DNA of 34,824 bases from Chloroflexi bacterium CFX4 (GTDB lineage: Bacteria; Chloroflexota; Anaerolineae; Aggregatilineales; UBA2796), in NCBI GenBank assembly GCA_021404685.1, contig QWHC01000027.1, positions 1 through 34,824 on the forward strand, given 5' to 3'. A program made the position numbers and the translations under genes. Shown here in pieces: positions 17,936 through 26,295 of the stretch (its first letter is position 1; each line of letters opens with the position of its first letter). Under the pieces are notes generated by a model. That model saw only the letters and a list, made by a program, of their open reading frames with translations, was not told where the DNA came from and did no database searches.

Positions 17936-19591
17936 TTATGCCGTATGGCTGCTGCGCTTGGCAGATTCAAGGCGAATGCGTGCGCGGCGTGCTGAAAGCG
18001 CCTCTGCCATCTCTTGCAGCGTATTTAGAAGCATACTTTGTAAATCGCTTTGCCCTTGCAACGCACCACTCAACCGATTCATCAGGCGCTCCGTCTCGGC
18101 GCGTTGGGCTGTCTGCATGTAGAGCCGTGCGTTCTCTAGGGCGATGGCAAGCTGATAGCCGATCTGCTCTAGGACGGCAATATCAATCGAGACGTAGCGC
18201 CCCGGCTCGCGGTGCAGCACCGAAAAGACGCCAATCGCCTTGCCGCCTGCCACCAACGGCACACTGGCAATTGCCCGCAAGCGTGACCCTGCAAAGAGGC
18301 GGTAATCAGGATCATCTGAGCCGCTGATGTCGTCCAGCACCAATGGCTCGCCCGTGTTAAAGACAAAGCGCAAAGCGGCGCGTTCCAGCGGGAAACTGGC
18401 AAGGATCGGACCGCCATCTACCAACAGGTAAACATCAATCGCCTCACCGTTCGGGTTGGTCAGCGCGATACTGATCAGATCAGCATCAATCAGCTTGAGC
18501 GTCTCCTCACGGATGATCTGGAAAATGTGCGTGCGGTCAAAGGTGCTGGTGACGCGCTGGCTGAGCGCCGTAATATGCTCTAGCTGCCCGGCGCGCCGCT
18601 TAATTTCCTCGTAGAGCTGTGCGTTATGGGCAGTGATTGCCAATTGTGAGGTGACGACGGAAGCTGCCTCAATCTCATCCGTCGTAAAGGTGTGATATTC
18701 GTAGAAGCTATCCAGCCCAAGGCTGCCAATTAAGCGCCCTTTGACGACCATCGGCAACAACGCAATGGATTTAATGCCAAGCTGCTGCAACTGGGTGCGT
18801 TCGGTCGTGCCGAGCAGGTCATCCTCATCCACGTTGTTGATCACAACAGGCGCCTTGCTTTGCAGCAGACGTTCCTCAAGCGGCGTGTTCAGCGGAATGC
18901 GTAAGCCGATCATGCCGTTATCGGGAAATTCTGCGATGACCGTGCCAATGTTATCCTCTTGATCAAATACGGCAATGCCAATGTGATCGATCCGCAGCGT
19001 CTCGACGAGGCTGCGCGCAGCACGGTCTAGCACTTCGTGGCTCTCGGTGGCACTGGTGAAGTCGCGTGTCACTTCGTAAAGCGAACGCATCACGTCAATT
19101 TGGCGCATCAGCCTGCCCGTCTGCGGACCTGGCACCTTCAGATGTTGCAAGAGCGCCGGTCCGAGTTGGTTGGCAAGCGTGGTCAGCAGCACGTCTAGCG
19201 TTTCAAGGTTGGCAGTGTCGGTCTGCGCGATATTGTGATAGACCACGATAGCGCCAATGGCATCGCTGCCGACGGCAATCGGGTAGATGCGTGCGTTGGG
19301 TGTGGTGGCGATTTGGCGGCGGCGAATGGCAGCTAATAAGGGTGAGGATTCATCAACATGCTGCGTAGTATTATCGGTCGGGATGCTGCCCGCACCTGCA
19401 ACGCGCACGGCAACATTGCCGATCACCTGCGAGATTTGCACGCCCAACACGCCACGCCCTGCGAAACGCTCACAAACGACGGCAAGGAACGAGTTCAGCC
19501 AGCCTTCTACAGGCGGTTGGGCAAACGCCTGCCGATTAAGCTGCATGGAGAGCGCCAGCAGGTCATCCAGAACTGCTTTGCTTGGATTCAT
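17936..19591 (-). CDS. Soluble triple-GAF protein
   Basis: 551 residues without membrane segments. Three GAF domains are visible: about 25-150 (degenerate), 168-328 (from LYEVTRDFTSATESHEVLD through GRLIGSLGLDSF to QLAITAHNAQLYEE) and 335-492 (ending YQLAIALENARLY). The C-terminus (about 500-542; MNRLSGALQGQSDLQ, then ALSARRARIRLESA) is the same truncated-GAF tail found on the four membrane receptors of the operon. It lacks the LTGxAW linker motif of the others and any kinase or effector domain. It overlaps the response-regulator gene by 29 bases, which implies coupled translation. It may be the cytoplasmic receptor of the set, for example for redox or a small metabolite; this is inference only. 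Confidence 0.87.
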   Translation of the reverse strand: MNPSKAVLDDLLALSMQLNRQAFAQPPVEGWLNSFLAVVCERFAGRGVLGVQISQVIGNVAVRVAGAGSIPTDNTTQHVDESSPLLAAIRRRQIATTPNARIYPIAVGSDAIGAIVVYHNIAQTDTANLETLDVLLTTLANQLGPALLQHLKVPGPQTGRLMRQIDVMRSLYEVTRDFTSATESHEVLDRAARSLVETLRIDHIGIAVFDQEDNIGTVIAEFPDNGMIGLRIPLNTPLEERLLQSKAPVVINNVDEDDLLGTTERTQLQQLGIKSIALLPMVVKGRLIGSLGLDSFYEYHTFTTDEIEAASVVTSQLAITAHNAQLYEEIKRRAGQLEHITALSQRVTSTFDRTHIFQIIREETLKLIDADLISIALTNPNGEAIDVYLLVDGGPILASFPLERAALRFVFNTGEPLVLDDISGSDDPDYRLFAGSRLRAIASVPLVAGGKAIGVFSVLHREPGRYVSIDIAVLEQIGYQLAIALENARLYMQTAQRAETERLMNRLSGALQGQSDLQSMLLNTLQEMAEALSARRARIRLESAKRSSHTA

Positions 19592-19970
19592 GTGAAACCC
19601 GTCCCTTCGTAATGTAGTGCATTATTTCGCTTGGAAACTTATCCACATCTATCGGTTTGGGAATGTAACCGTCGCAGCCCGCCTCAAGGGTGCGCTCGCG
19701 GTCGCCCTTCATCACGTTGGCAGTCAGCGCGATGATCGGAATATGCTCAAGGACTGGATTTCCCCGCAGTTCTTGGGTGGCGGTTAGCCCATCTTTGCCG
19801 GGCATGTTCACATCCATCAGGATCAAATCCGGCAGATGCTGTGCGGCAAGCGCGATGCCGTCATCAGCGGTGGCAGCCTCGATCACTTCAATACCTTCTG
19901 CCATCAGCACGCGGCGCACCAACCCACGGTTATCAGGGCGATCTTCAATGTATAGGACGCGCTTGGTCAT
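19563..19970 (-). CDS. Single-domain response regulator (CheY/DivK-like)
   Basis: A 135-residue receiver domain with no output domain. The acidic pocket is E9/D10, the phospho-acceptor is D53 in LMDVNMPGKDG, the switch threonine is T83 in ALTANV, and the lysine is K105 in PKPID. GCDGYIPKPI is typical of DivK-like receivers. I chose ATG 19970 because MTKRVLYIED is the usual start; an in-frame ATG at 20030 would add 20 non-family residues. GAGGAAAGG lies just upstream. It is the first gene of the GAF operon and the only receiver in the window, so it is the likely phosphate acceptor of the giant kinase encoded at the far end. Its downstream target cannot be read from sequence. Confidence 0.93.
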   Translation of the reverse strand: MTKRVLYIEDRPDNRGLVRRVLMAEGIEVIEAATADDGIALAAQHLPDLILMDVNMPGKDGLTATQELRGNPVLEHIPIIALTANVMKGDRERTLEAGCDGYIPKPIDVDKFPSEIMHYITKGRVSHESKQSSSG

Positions 19971-20095
19971 TCCCAAAACCTTTCCTCGCCATATGAACGG
20001 TTCGTTGGCGCGTGTGAGGCGAGCGCACACTGTCTGTATCGAATATTGTGAAGCCCGAACCTGCCATACATTTTACCGCAGCATGGCACAGTCGG

Positions 20096-20614
20096 CTAAA
20101 ATGTTCTCGTTGTGGTTTGGTCAACAAATTCACCTTCAGCAAGGCGGCGTTGCAGCCACTGCACAGCCTCATCGTGCTTATAGAAGATCATAGTCTGGCT
20201 TTTATTGCGGCGGCGCGATGCACTGTTTATAGCGTTACTGAGCAGCACAACGGGCATACTCAGCGCCGTGCGCCCTAGAATAGTTGTCGTATAGGCGGTG
20301 ATATTGGGTGAAGATTTCACCAACTCATTAATGCGTTCGCGTGCGTAGGGCGTTACCACGCAGCTTGGTGCGGAAAAGTCGTTGAGCATGAACGAGATGC
20401 GGTTGGTATCCCACGTTTGCAGCATTTCCATCTGCTTGTTAATCCAAGCATCCACCACACGGCGCGTGGCATTGAAGGAGACAAACGCTATTGCTTTCCC
20501 GTTCAGAATCCAACGGAAAGAGAGTTCGTCTGGCACAAGGATTTCCATCGGCGCAGCTTGAAGATCAAAGGAGACGCGATCCTGAAGATCAAGCGAGTAT
20601 TTAATCGGCGGCAT
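20096..20614 (-). CDS. Conserved-type hypothetical protein, possibly STAS/SpoIIAA-like
   Basis: 172 residues from ATG 20614, which has AGGAG 9 bases upstream; an in-frame ATG at 20647 lacks a site. No signal peptide or membrane span. Central strand-helix alternation (AIAFVSFNATRRVVDAWINK, RISFMLNDFSAPS, TPYARERINELV, AYTTTILGRTALSMPVVLL) ends in DEAVQWLQRRL. An 'EAxxWL' end is common in STAS or SpoIIAA-like folds, which in Gram-positive bacteria take part in partner switching. The assignment is by fold feel, not a diagnostic motif. The gene overlaps the end of the epimerase gene by 14 bases (same operon) and lies 125 bases upstream of the response regulator, so it may be functionally linked to the sensory operon. 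Confidence 0.7.
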   Translation of the reverse strand: MPPIKYSLDLQDRVSFDLQAAPMEILVPDELSFRWILNGKAIAFVSFNATRRVVDAWINKQMEMLQTWDTNRISFMLNDFSAPSCVVTPYARERINELVKSSPNITAYTTTILGRTALSMPVVLLSNAINSASRRRNKSQTMIFYKHDEAVQWLQRRLAEGEFVDQTTTRTF

Positions 20615-21560
20615 GAGTCTCTGCTCCTCTCGGCGCACTTTGGGCAAGCCATGTATTCACTGCATCGGGAATACCTTGCTCAATGGTCGGGAAGTTAAAG
20701 CGAAAGCCTGTGCTGCGTAGCCGTGCGTTGGAAAGATGAGCGTCATAGGCATCCGTCACAACAGGACCTGCTAGGATACGCGCCAACCACAATGGGACAG
20801 GGCGCGTTTTCAGTGGCACGCCAAGCGCTTCAGCACTCTTTTGGACGATCTCCGAATATTTGGGCGGGCGGTCATCACAAATGATGTAGCGCCCCGCTGG
20901 TTCGCCATGCTGCATCAAGTGCAGGATGGCACGCGCACAATCTTCCACATGCACAGTCGCCATGGTTGGGTCGCGGTGTGCCAACATCAATTGCGTCTTG
21001 CCTGCCTGAAGGGACGCCAAAATCTCGGCGTACCATGAGCCAGCGCCATACACCGACGACGGAAAGACAATCTGAATGGGAATGCCCGCTGTGCGGAACT
21101 GCTCAACAGCCGCCATTGCCTTCTGAATGTAAGGTCCCCAGCCACGCGGATTAGGTGTGGCAGTCTCGTCTTTGAGTGGCAAATCTTGCTGTCCATAGTA
21201 GCTGGTGCCGCTGACGTAGATCAGGTGCTTCACAGGGCTGCCGCGCAGCGCACCAAACAAGTGCTGATCCATCTTCAAGCGGTCAGCTTCGTAGCGCAAA
21301 GCGCGATCTTTGCCAACGCGCCCGCCAAAGGTCTGTGGTTGTGCAAAATGCAGCACAATTTCAGCGTTGGCAACGTGCTGCTGCCACGCGCCTTGTGTCA
21401 GCAAATCACCCATGACGGGCTGCGCGCCGAGTGCTTGCATTGCCACCGCACTGCGCTCTGAACGGCACAATGCCCACACCTGATGCCCTGCTGAAAGGGC
21501 GTGCCGAACGAATGCTGCACCAATGAAGCCACTGCCGCCTGCCACAAAGAGCGTCGTCAA
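20601..21560 (-). CDS. NAD(P)-dependent epimerase/dehydratase family (atypical SDR)
   Basis: About 319 residues. A Rossmann start, TTLFVAGGSGFIG, has the nucleotide-binding GGSGFIG at 8-14. The extended-SDR layout continues with LHFAQP, IYVSGTSYYG near 115 and VHVEDCARAILHL. The catalytic YxxxK is not present as such: the nearest is PYIQK, with Tyr144 and Lys147 only three apart, so activity or chemistry may differ. I prefer a TTG start at 21560 because GGAAGG lies about 7 bases upstream and the protein then begins like other family members; an in-frame ATG at 21614 with a weaker site would add 18 residues. The substrate is probably a nucleotide sugar or similar but is not determined. It leads a two-gene unit with the STAS-like gene. 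Confidence 0.85.
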   Translation of the reverse strand: MTTLFVAGGSGFIGAAFVRHALSAGHQVWALCRSERSAVAMQALGAQPVMGDLLTQGAWQQHVANAEIVLHFAQPQTFGGRVGKDRALRYEADRLKMDQHLFGALRGSPVKHLIYVSGTSYYGQQDLPLKDETATPNPRGWGPYIQKAMAAVEQFRTAGIPIQIVFPSSVYGAGSWYAEILASLQAGKTQLMLAHRDPTMATVHVEDCARAILHLMQHGEPAGRYIICDDRPPKYSEIVQKSAEALGVPLKTRPVPLWLARILAGPVVTDAYDAHLSNARLRSTGFRFNFPTIEQGIPDAVNTWLAQSAPRGAETHAAD

Positions 21561-21630
21561 AGCGCTGCCTTCCTTTCGCTTGTAACGGGTTGAATATGCG
21601 TTCCCTATAAGCATAACACGCTCACCCTAC

Positions 21631-21650
21631 AAGATGCTCTATAGCATCTT
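21631..21650. promoter_or_regulatory. Perfect inverted repeat upstream of the epimerase gene
   Basis: AAGATGCT-CTAT-AGCATCTT (plus-strand reading) is a perfect 8-bp inverted repeat. On the minus strand its centre contains TATAGA, with TTGTAA 18 bases upstream: a weak sigma-70-like pair for the epimerase gene. The repeat would then cover the -10 box and could be an operator. The rest of 21651-21803 shows no gene. Confidence 0.35.
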
Positions 21651-21803
21651 TCACAAGTGTGTTACAAGAATTTCGCCTCGACTCCACAAGCTATACCTCA
21701 GGGCATTACAAGCAGTGGGAGATTCAAATGGGGTATGGATCATTATTCTTTGCCCCGATGGCGCGGGAAGCGTCGCCGCAGCATCTGTGCGTTATGCTAG
21801 GGT

Positions 21804-21834
21804 AAAAAAACGCCCCTCATGGGCGAGAGGCGTT
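21804..21834 (-). terminator. Rho-independent terminator of the gpsA-dehydrogenase operon
   Basis: On the minus strand, nine bases after the E2 stop codon, AACGCC-CTC pairs with GAG-GGCGTT around a short loop (21809-21834). The stem is followed by a run of seven T (complement of 21804-21810). This is a standard intrinsic terminator. Confidence 0.85.
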
Positions 21835-21842
21835 CAGAGGCT

Positions 21843-23150
21843 TTACCATGCCAAGAGGGATGGTTCTTCCAACACTTCGCGCAGATCGCGCATGAAGTGC
21901 GCCGCATGCGCGCCATCCACCACGCGATGATCAGCGCTGAGCGTTAGGTTCAGCATCGGCTTCAAGGTCGGCTTGCCTTCGGCATCGGGCATGAATTGTT
22001 GCACCGTCCGCCCGACTGCCAAAATTGCCACTTGCGGCGGATTGATGATCGCCGTGAAGCGATCCACGCCGAACATGCCCATGTTGCTAATGGTGAAAGT
22101 GCCACCGCTGACCTGATCAAGGGTCAATTTGCCCTCACGCGCCAGCCCGGCTAGGCGATCTACCTCTTGCTGAACGGCATAGAGCGTTAGTTTTTCCGCG
22201 CTGTGAATGACAGGCACAATCAAGCCGTCTTTGAGCGCGACTGCCATCCCAATGTTGGCAGTGTGCCAATAGGAAATTTCCTCACCCTCTAAAGTGGCAT
22301 TCAGCGGCGGATTTTTGCCCAACGCCCATGCACAGGCTTTGATCAGCATAGCAGTCATCGAGAGCTTTTCGCCATGTGCTTTCAGCTTGCCGCGCAGCAG
22401 CTCTACCGCGCTCATATCCACAGCAGCATCAAGAAAGATGTGCGGCGCGCTCTGAAAACTCTTTTGCAGGCGCTGCGCGATGGTGCGGCGCATCCCTTCG
22501 AGGCGTACCACATGCCGATCTGCCTCGTGCGGAATGCTTGGCGGCGGCATGGTTTGCGTATCGCGGATGGTGGGTGGTTTGGCAAGCAGCAGCGTTGCCT
22601 CTGCATCACCGGCGGGGCGCGCTGCCTGCTCACTCAGTGCAGCTTGCACATCGGTGCCTTGCACGCGCCCAGCACGCCCTGTGCCTTGTACCGTCGTCAG
22701 ATCAATGCTGTGTTCAGCCGCCAAACGGCGGGCGGCAGGCGTAGCACGCACCTTGCCAAGTGCCTGTTCCACGTCGCGCCGCATGATCTTGCCATTGCGT
22801 CCGCTGCCTTGCACCATGCCAAGGTCAAGGTGGCTGTGTTCGGCAAGGCGGCGTGCCAGAGGCGTGGCGCTAGGCGGCGTGAGGGCGCTCGCCTCAAGGG
22901 TTGGCGTTTCGCCTTCGCGCAACAGGTAGCAGATCACCTCTGTGACTGGCACAACATCGCCCGCTTTGTAGCGCAGCGCTTGCACGATGCCGTCTTCGGT
23001 CGCCTCAACCTCCATGTTCACCTTATCGGTGGTCACTTCGCAGATCGGGTCGCCGCTGCGGACTCTATCGCCTTCGCGCACCAACCACTGGACAATCTCG
23101 CAGCTTTCTAGCGTGAAGCCAAACTTTGGCATGATGATCGGCACAGGCAT
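21843..23150 (-). CDS. Dihydrolipoamide acyltransferase (E2) of a 2-oxoacid dehydrogenase complex
   Basis: 435 residues forming the core of the complex, moving the acyl group from the E1-bound lipoyl arm to CoA. N-terminal lipoyl domain about 2-78, with the lipoyl-lysine K43 in TTDKVNME. Then two consecutive peripheral-subunit-binding domains, about 94-131 (ATPLARRLAEH...GRNGKIMRRDVEQAL) and 136-173 (ATPAARRLAAEH...GRAGRVQGTDVQAAL), where one is usual. A Pro-rich linker and the catalytic domain (about 210-433) follow, with H408 and D412 in the HRVVDG motif. It begins 3 bases after E1-beta ends. Whether the substrate is pyruvate, acetoin or branched-chain 2-oxoacids cannot be settled from sequence; pyruvate is my first guess. 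No E3 gene (lpd) is in the window. Confidence 0.92.
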   Translation of the reverse strand: MPVPIIMPKFGFTLESCEIVQWLVREGDRVRSGDPICEVTTDKVNMEVEATEDGIVQALRYKAGDVVPVTEVICYLLREGETPTLEASALTPPSATPLARRLAEHSHLDLGMVQGSGRNGKIMRRDVEQALGKVRATPAARRLAAEHSIDLTTVQGTGRAGRVQGTDVQAALSEQAARPAGDAEATLLLAKPPTIRDTQTMPPPSIPHEADRHVVRLEGMRRTIAQRLQKSFQSAPHIFLDAAVDMSAVELLRGKLKAHGEKLSMTAMLIKACAWALGKNPPLNATLEGEEISYWHTANIGMAVALKDGLIVPVIHSAEKLTLYAVQQEVDRLAGLAREGKLTLDQVSGGTFTISNMGMFGVDRFTAIINPPQVAILAVGRTVQQFMPDAEGKPTLKPMLNLTLSADHRVVDGAHAAHFMRDLREVLEEPSLLAW

Positions 23151-23153
23151 GGT

Positions 23154-24149
23154 TTAATACTCACCTTTCACCAATTTACGCGCCTCGCGGACGATGCTCT
23201 CGACCTGTGGCACAGTGTGATATTCTAGCTCGCGGTTGTAGGGAATCGGAATGTCCAAGCCTGCCAAGCGGCGGATCGGCGCTTCAAGGTAGTCAAACGC
23301 CTCGCTTGCTGCGATGCGTGCCACCACTTCGCCACCAAAGCCACCCATCTCAACTGCCTCATGCACCACCAACGCACGCCCTGTCTTTTTCACAGACTCG
23401 ATGATCGGCGCGTCGTCTAGCGGCTTCAGCGTGCGCGGATCGATCACCTCTAGCTGGATGCCTTCGTCTGCCAGCTGTTCGGCGGCTTGCAGCGCACGGC
23501 TGACCATGATCGAGGTTGCCACAACGGTCAGGTGCGTCCCTTCGCGGACGATCTGGGTCTGGCTGAGCGGCACGCTGTAGGGTGCCTCTGGCACATGCCC
23601 TTTGGTCTTATAGAGCAGCTTGTGTTCAACGAAAATCACGGGATTGTTATCGGCAACGGCGGCGCGGATCAGCCCCTTAGCATCGTAGGGCGTGCTGGGC
23701 ATCACCACCTTGAGACCCGGCACATGCACAAACCAATTTTCAAGGCTTTCGCTGTGCTGCGCCGCGGCACCTGTGCCGCTGCCGCCGGGCATCCGCAGCA
23801 CCATAGGCACGCTTGCCTTGCCGCCAAACATAAAGCGCACTTTGGCAGCTTGCAGCACCAATTGTTCCATACTGAGCGTCACGAAATCCATGAACTGAAT
23901 TTCACCAACAGGGCGCATCCCAGTCAGCGCCGCGCCAATACAAGCGCCGGCAATGCCCGCCTCCGAGATCGGCGTATCAATGACGCGCTCTGCACCAAAC
24001 TGATCGAGCAAGCCTGCCGTCACGCCGAAGGCACCGCCATAAACGCCAATATCTTCGCCAATCAGAAAGACGCGCTCATCCTCGGCCATCAGTTGGCGCA
24101 AGCCTTCACGGAGCGCTTCCGCGTAGGTCAGTTCGCGCAGCTCAGGCAT
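23154..24149 (-). CDS. 2-oxoacid (pyruvate-type) dehydrogenase E1 component, beta subunit
   Basis: 331 residues, usual for E1-beta. It pairs with E1-alpha to form the thiamine-diphosphate decarboxylase of the complex. [10 protein letters not shown] opens the domain. The catalytic glutamate is E63 in SEAGIAG and the conserved histidine is H132 in [19 protein letters not shown] and the C-terminal PYNRELE are typical. I start at ATG 24149 (MPELRELTY), which overlaps the E1-alpha stop by 8 bases; an in-frame ATG at 24227 would add 26 residues that merely read through the end of the E1-alpha gene. Translational coupling with E1-alpha is likely. Substrate ambiguity is as for E2. Confidence 0.93.
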   Translation of the reverse strand: MPELRELTYAEALREGLRQLMAEDERVFLIGEDIGVYGGAFGVTAGLLDQFGAERVIDTPISEAGIAGACIGAALTGMRPVGEIQFMDFVTLSMEQLVLQAAKVRFMFGGKASVPMVLRMPGGSGTGAAAQHSESLENWFVHVPGLKVVMPSTPYDAKGLIRAAVADNNPVIFVEHKLLYKTKGHVPEAPYSVPLSQTQIVREGTHLTVVATSIMVSRALQAAEQLADEGIQLEVIDPRTLKPLDDAPIIESVKKTGRALVVHEAVEMGGFGGEVVARIAASEAFDYLEAPIRRLAGLDIPIPYNRELEYHTVPQVESIVREARKLVKGEY

Positions 24150-25152
24150 ACACACCATCCAAAATATCGGCAACGCTTGGCTCAGGGCTGTTTTCGCTAA
24201 ATTCCACCGCCTCATCAATAGTGGCAATTGCCTGATCGCGCATGGTTGCCGCCTCTGCCTCAGTGATCACACCTGCCAACACCAGCAGGTTAGCAAACCG
24301 CAGGATCGGATCGCGGTTATCCTGCCAGTCGCGCACTTCCTCACGGCTGCGGTATGCCTGCTTATCGCTCTTGGAGTGTCCCTTATAGCGGTAGGTTTTT
24401 GCCTCGACCAGTGAAGCACCTTCGCCGCGCCGCGCACGCGCTGCTGCCTCGCTGACCGCGCTGTAGACCGCTAACGGATCATTGCCATCTACGGTGATGC
24501 CCGGCAAACCATAGGCAGCCGCCCGCTGGCTGATGTTTTCGATGTTGAACGCCTTCTCGACAGGCATAGACATGGCATACTGGTTGTTTTCGCACAGGAA
24601 GACAATCGGCAGCGCCCAAATAGACGCCATGTTCAACGCCTCATGGAAAGCGCCTTCGTTGGCGGCGCCATCGCCAAAGATGACGAGACAGACTTGGTTG
24701 GTGCGGCGCATTTTGATGCTCAAGCCAACACCGACCGCAATCGGAATGCCGCCCGCCACAATGCCGTTGGCGCCCAAATTGTTCGAGTCCACATCGGCAA
24801 TGTGCATACTGCCACCGCGCCCGCGGCAGTAGCCCGTCTCTCGTCCCATGAATTCCGCCATCATGCGGTTTGGATCGCTGCCCCACGCCATGCAATGCCC
24901 ATGCCCACGATGATGATTGAGCAAATAGTCACCGTCTTGCATGGCGTTCGCCGCACCGATGGCCGTTGCCTCTTGCCCGATGGAGAGGTGCATTGTGCCG
25001 TGAACCTTGCCAAGCATGTAGAGCTGTTCGGCGCGCTCTTCAAAAGCACGGATCAGGTGCATCGCTTGGAGCATTTCTTTGAGTGCTTCCGGTCCCAGTG
25101 ATTCGATCACATCGTGGTAGCGTTGGATCAAGTCTTGTGAAAGTTGCATCAT
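24142..25152 (-). CDS. 2-oxoacid (pyruvate-type) dehydrogenase E1 component, alpha subunit
   Basis: 336 residues of the alpha-type E1 (alpha2beta2 class). The thiamine-diphosphate motif runs from GDGAANEG (160-167) to CENNQYA (188-194), with the conserved GDG and NN pair. MHLSIGQEA (54-62), HHRGHGH (80-86) and RGRGGSMH (110-117) are family hallmarks. The regulatory-loop equivalent [10 protein letters not shown] is present. Two ATG codons are adjacent (25152 and 25149); AAGGGG is about 11 bases before the first. It starts 6 bases after gpsA ends and is co-transcribed with it. Pyruvate and acetoin dehydrogenases share these motifs, so the substrate stays open. Confidence 0.93.
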   Translation of the reverse strand: MMQLSQDLIQRYHDVIESLGPEALKEMLQAMHLIRAFEERAEQLYMLGKVHGTMHLSIGQEATAIGAANAMQDGDYLLNHHRGHGHCMAWGSDPNRMMAEFMGRETGYCRGRGGSMHIADVDSNNLGANGIVAGGIPIAVGVGLSIKMRRTNQVCLVIFGDGAANEGAFHEALNMASIWALPIVFLCENNQYAMSMPVEKAFNIENISQRAAAYGLPGITVDGNDPLAVYSAVSEAAARARRGEGASLVEAKTYRYKGHSKSDKQAYRSREEVRDWQDNRDPILRFANLLVLAGVITEAEAATMRDQAIATIDEAVEFSENSPEPSVADILDGVYA

Positions 25153-25158
25153 GTGCGA

Positions 25159-26253
25159 TCAATCCCCTTGTGCATCTTGGTGCAGTGGCGGCGAAAATGG
25201 TAGCTTACTGAAGAAGCTGTTGAAATCAAAGGCAACGCGTGTGTTGCGCGTTAGGATGCGGTGCAATTCACGCAGCAAGGGCAGTGCATCCGCCGCGATT
25301 TTGCCCTCTGCGATCATATGCTCGATAGCGGGCATAACGGCAAGCACGCAGTCCACGCCTTCAACGGTCTCGTCAGGCATTTCTTCGACGGCATCGCTGT
25401 ATGCCCTGCCCATGCCCAACAAGCGTCCCATGCGTGAATTGCGCCCGCCTTGCGTGGTGACGTACAAATCGCCCGCGCCGGGCAAACTATAGACCGTCTC
25501 TAGGCTGCCACCCAGCAGTTGGACGAGATAGGCAGTCTCTGCCAAGCCTTGTGCAAAAACTGACGCGGCATAGTTGTGATTTTTGGCAGCGGCTATATCT
25601 TCGGGCAAGGTCTCTAGGATGCCTTGCGCCAAGCCAGTTGCCAACGCATACGGATTCTTCATGGCGACGCACACCTCAACGCCGATCATGTCCGTTGAAG
25701 TCCAGATGTGGTAGTAAGGCGTGCTAAAGAGCTGGCGCAGGTGCGGCAGGATGTCGGCATTCCGCGAGACAAACACAACGGAAGTGTGCCGCCGCGCCGC
25801 CAATTCGCCCGCGATGCTCGGTCCACCGATGGCGGCATACTGCACCTGATCGCGTATAGGCTCAGGCAGGTGCGCGGCAAGTACATCCGGCAGGATCATC
25901 AACTGACCGTCAGCAGTGCTTTCTAAACCTTTAGTCACCATCAAGATGATCTGGTTCGGCTGCAAATGCGGTGCAATCGCCTGTGCGGCCCAATGCACAC
26001 CGCGAGAGTTGACGCCTAGCACAACCAGCTCTGCACCGCGCATTGCCTCGGCAAGCTCGGCATGGAAAAAAGGCTGCACACTCGGCGGAATCGGACGCCT
26101 CAGCTTTGGGTGTATGCCCGACGCCTTGCAGTTTCTAATGATTTCCTCATCCAGATGCGTGCCAACAAGGCGCACCTCATGCCCATTATCGGTGGCTGGG
26201 AAGGTGAGCGCCGTTCCCATCACGCCTGCGCCTATCACGGTAATTGTGGTCAC
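25159..26253 (-). CDS. gpsA: NAD(P)-dependent glycerol-3-phosphate dehydrogenase
   Basis: 364 residues, cytoplasmic; reduces dihydroxyacetone phosphate to glycerol 3-phosphate for lipid synthesis. Motifs: Rossmann GAGVMG (8-13), TKG with K108, GGPSIAGE (143-150), the catalytic lysine K199 in KNPYALATG (classical enzymes have KNVxAIxxG), GAGDLYVTT (259-267) and GRNSRMG (270-276). The segment GTHLDEEII...HPKL (31-51) is unlike the short Escherichia-type enzyme and fits a divergent subfamily, so a related polyol-phosphate substrate is possible. The start is GTG (26253), with AGGCGGG just upstream. It is first in an operon with E1-alpha, E1-beta and E2, driven by the promoter at 26328-26356, and is divergent from the sugar ABC operon. 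Confidence 0.88.
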   Translation of the reverse strand: MTTITVIGAGVMGTALTFPATDNGHEVRLVGTHLDEEIIRNCKASGIHPKLRRPIPPSVQPFFHAELAEAMRGAELVVLGVNSRGVHWAAQAIAPHLQPNQIILMVTKGLESTADGQLMILPDVLAAHLPEPIRDQVQYAAIGGPSIAGELAARRHTSVVFVSRNADILPHLRQLFSTPYYHIWTSTDMIGVEVCVAMKNPYALATGLAQGILETLPEDIAAAKNHNYAASVFAQGLAETAYLVQLLGGSLETVYSLPGAGDLYVTTQGGRNSRMGRLLGMGRAYSDAVEEMPDETVEGVDCVLAVMPAIEHMIAEGKIAADALPLLRELHRILTRNTRVAFDFNSFFSKLPFSPPLHQDAQGD

Positions 26254-26295
26254 TGTTGCCCGCCTTTTAGAAAGTAAAAGAGATTAAGCATTTTG

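Noticed and set aside
22374..24200. Long plus-strand open frames opposite E2 and E1-beta
   Set aside because: They track the codon pattern of the well-identified dehydrogenase genes and have no features of their own.
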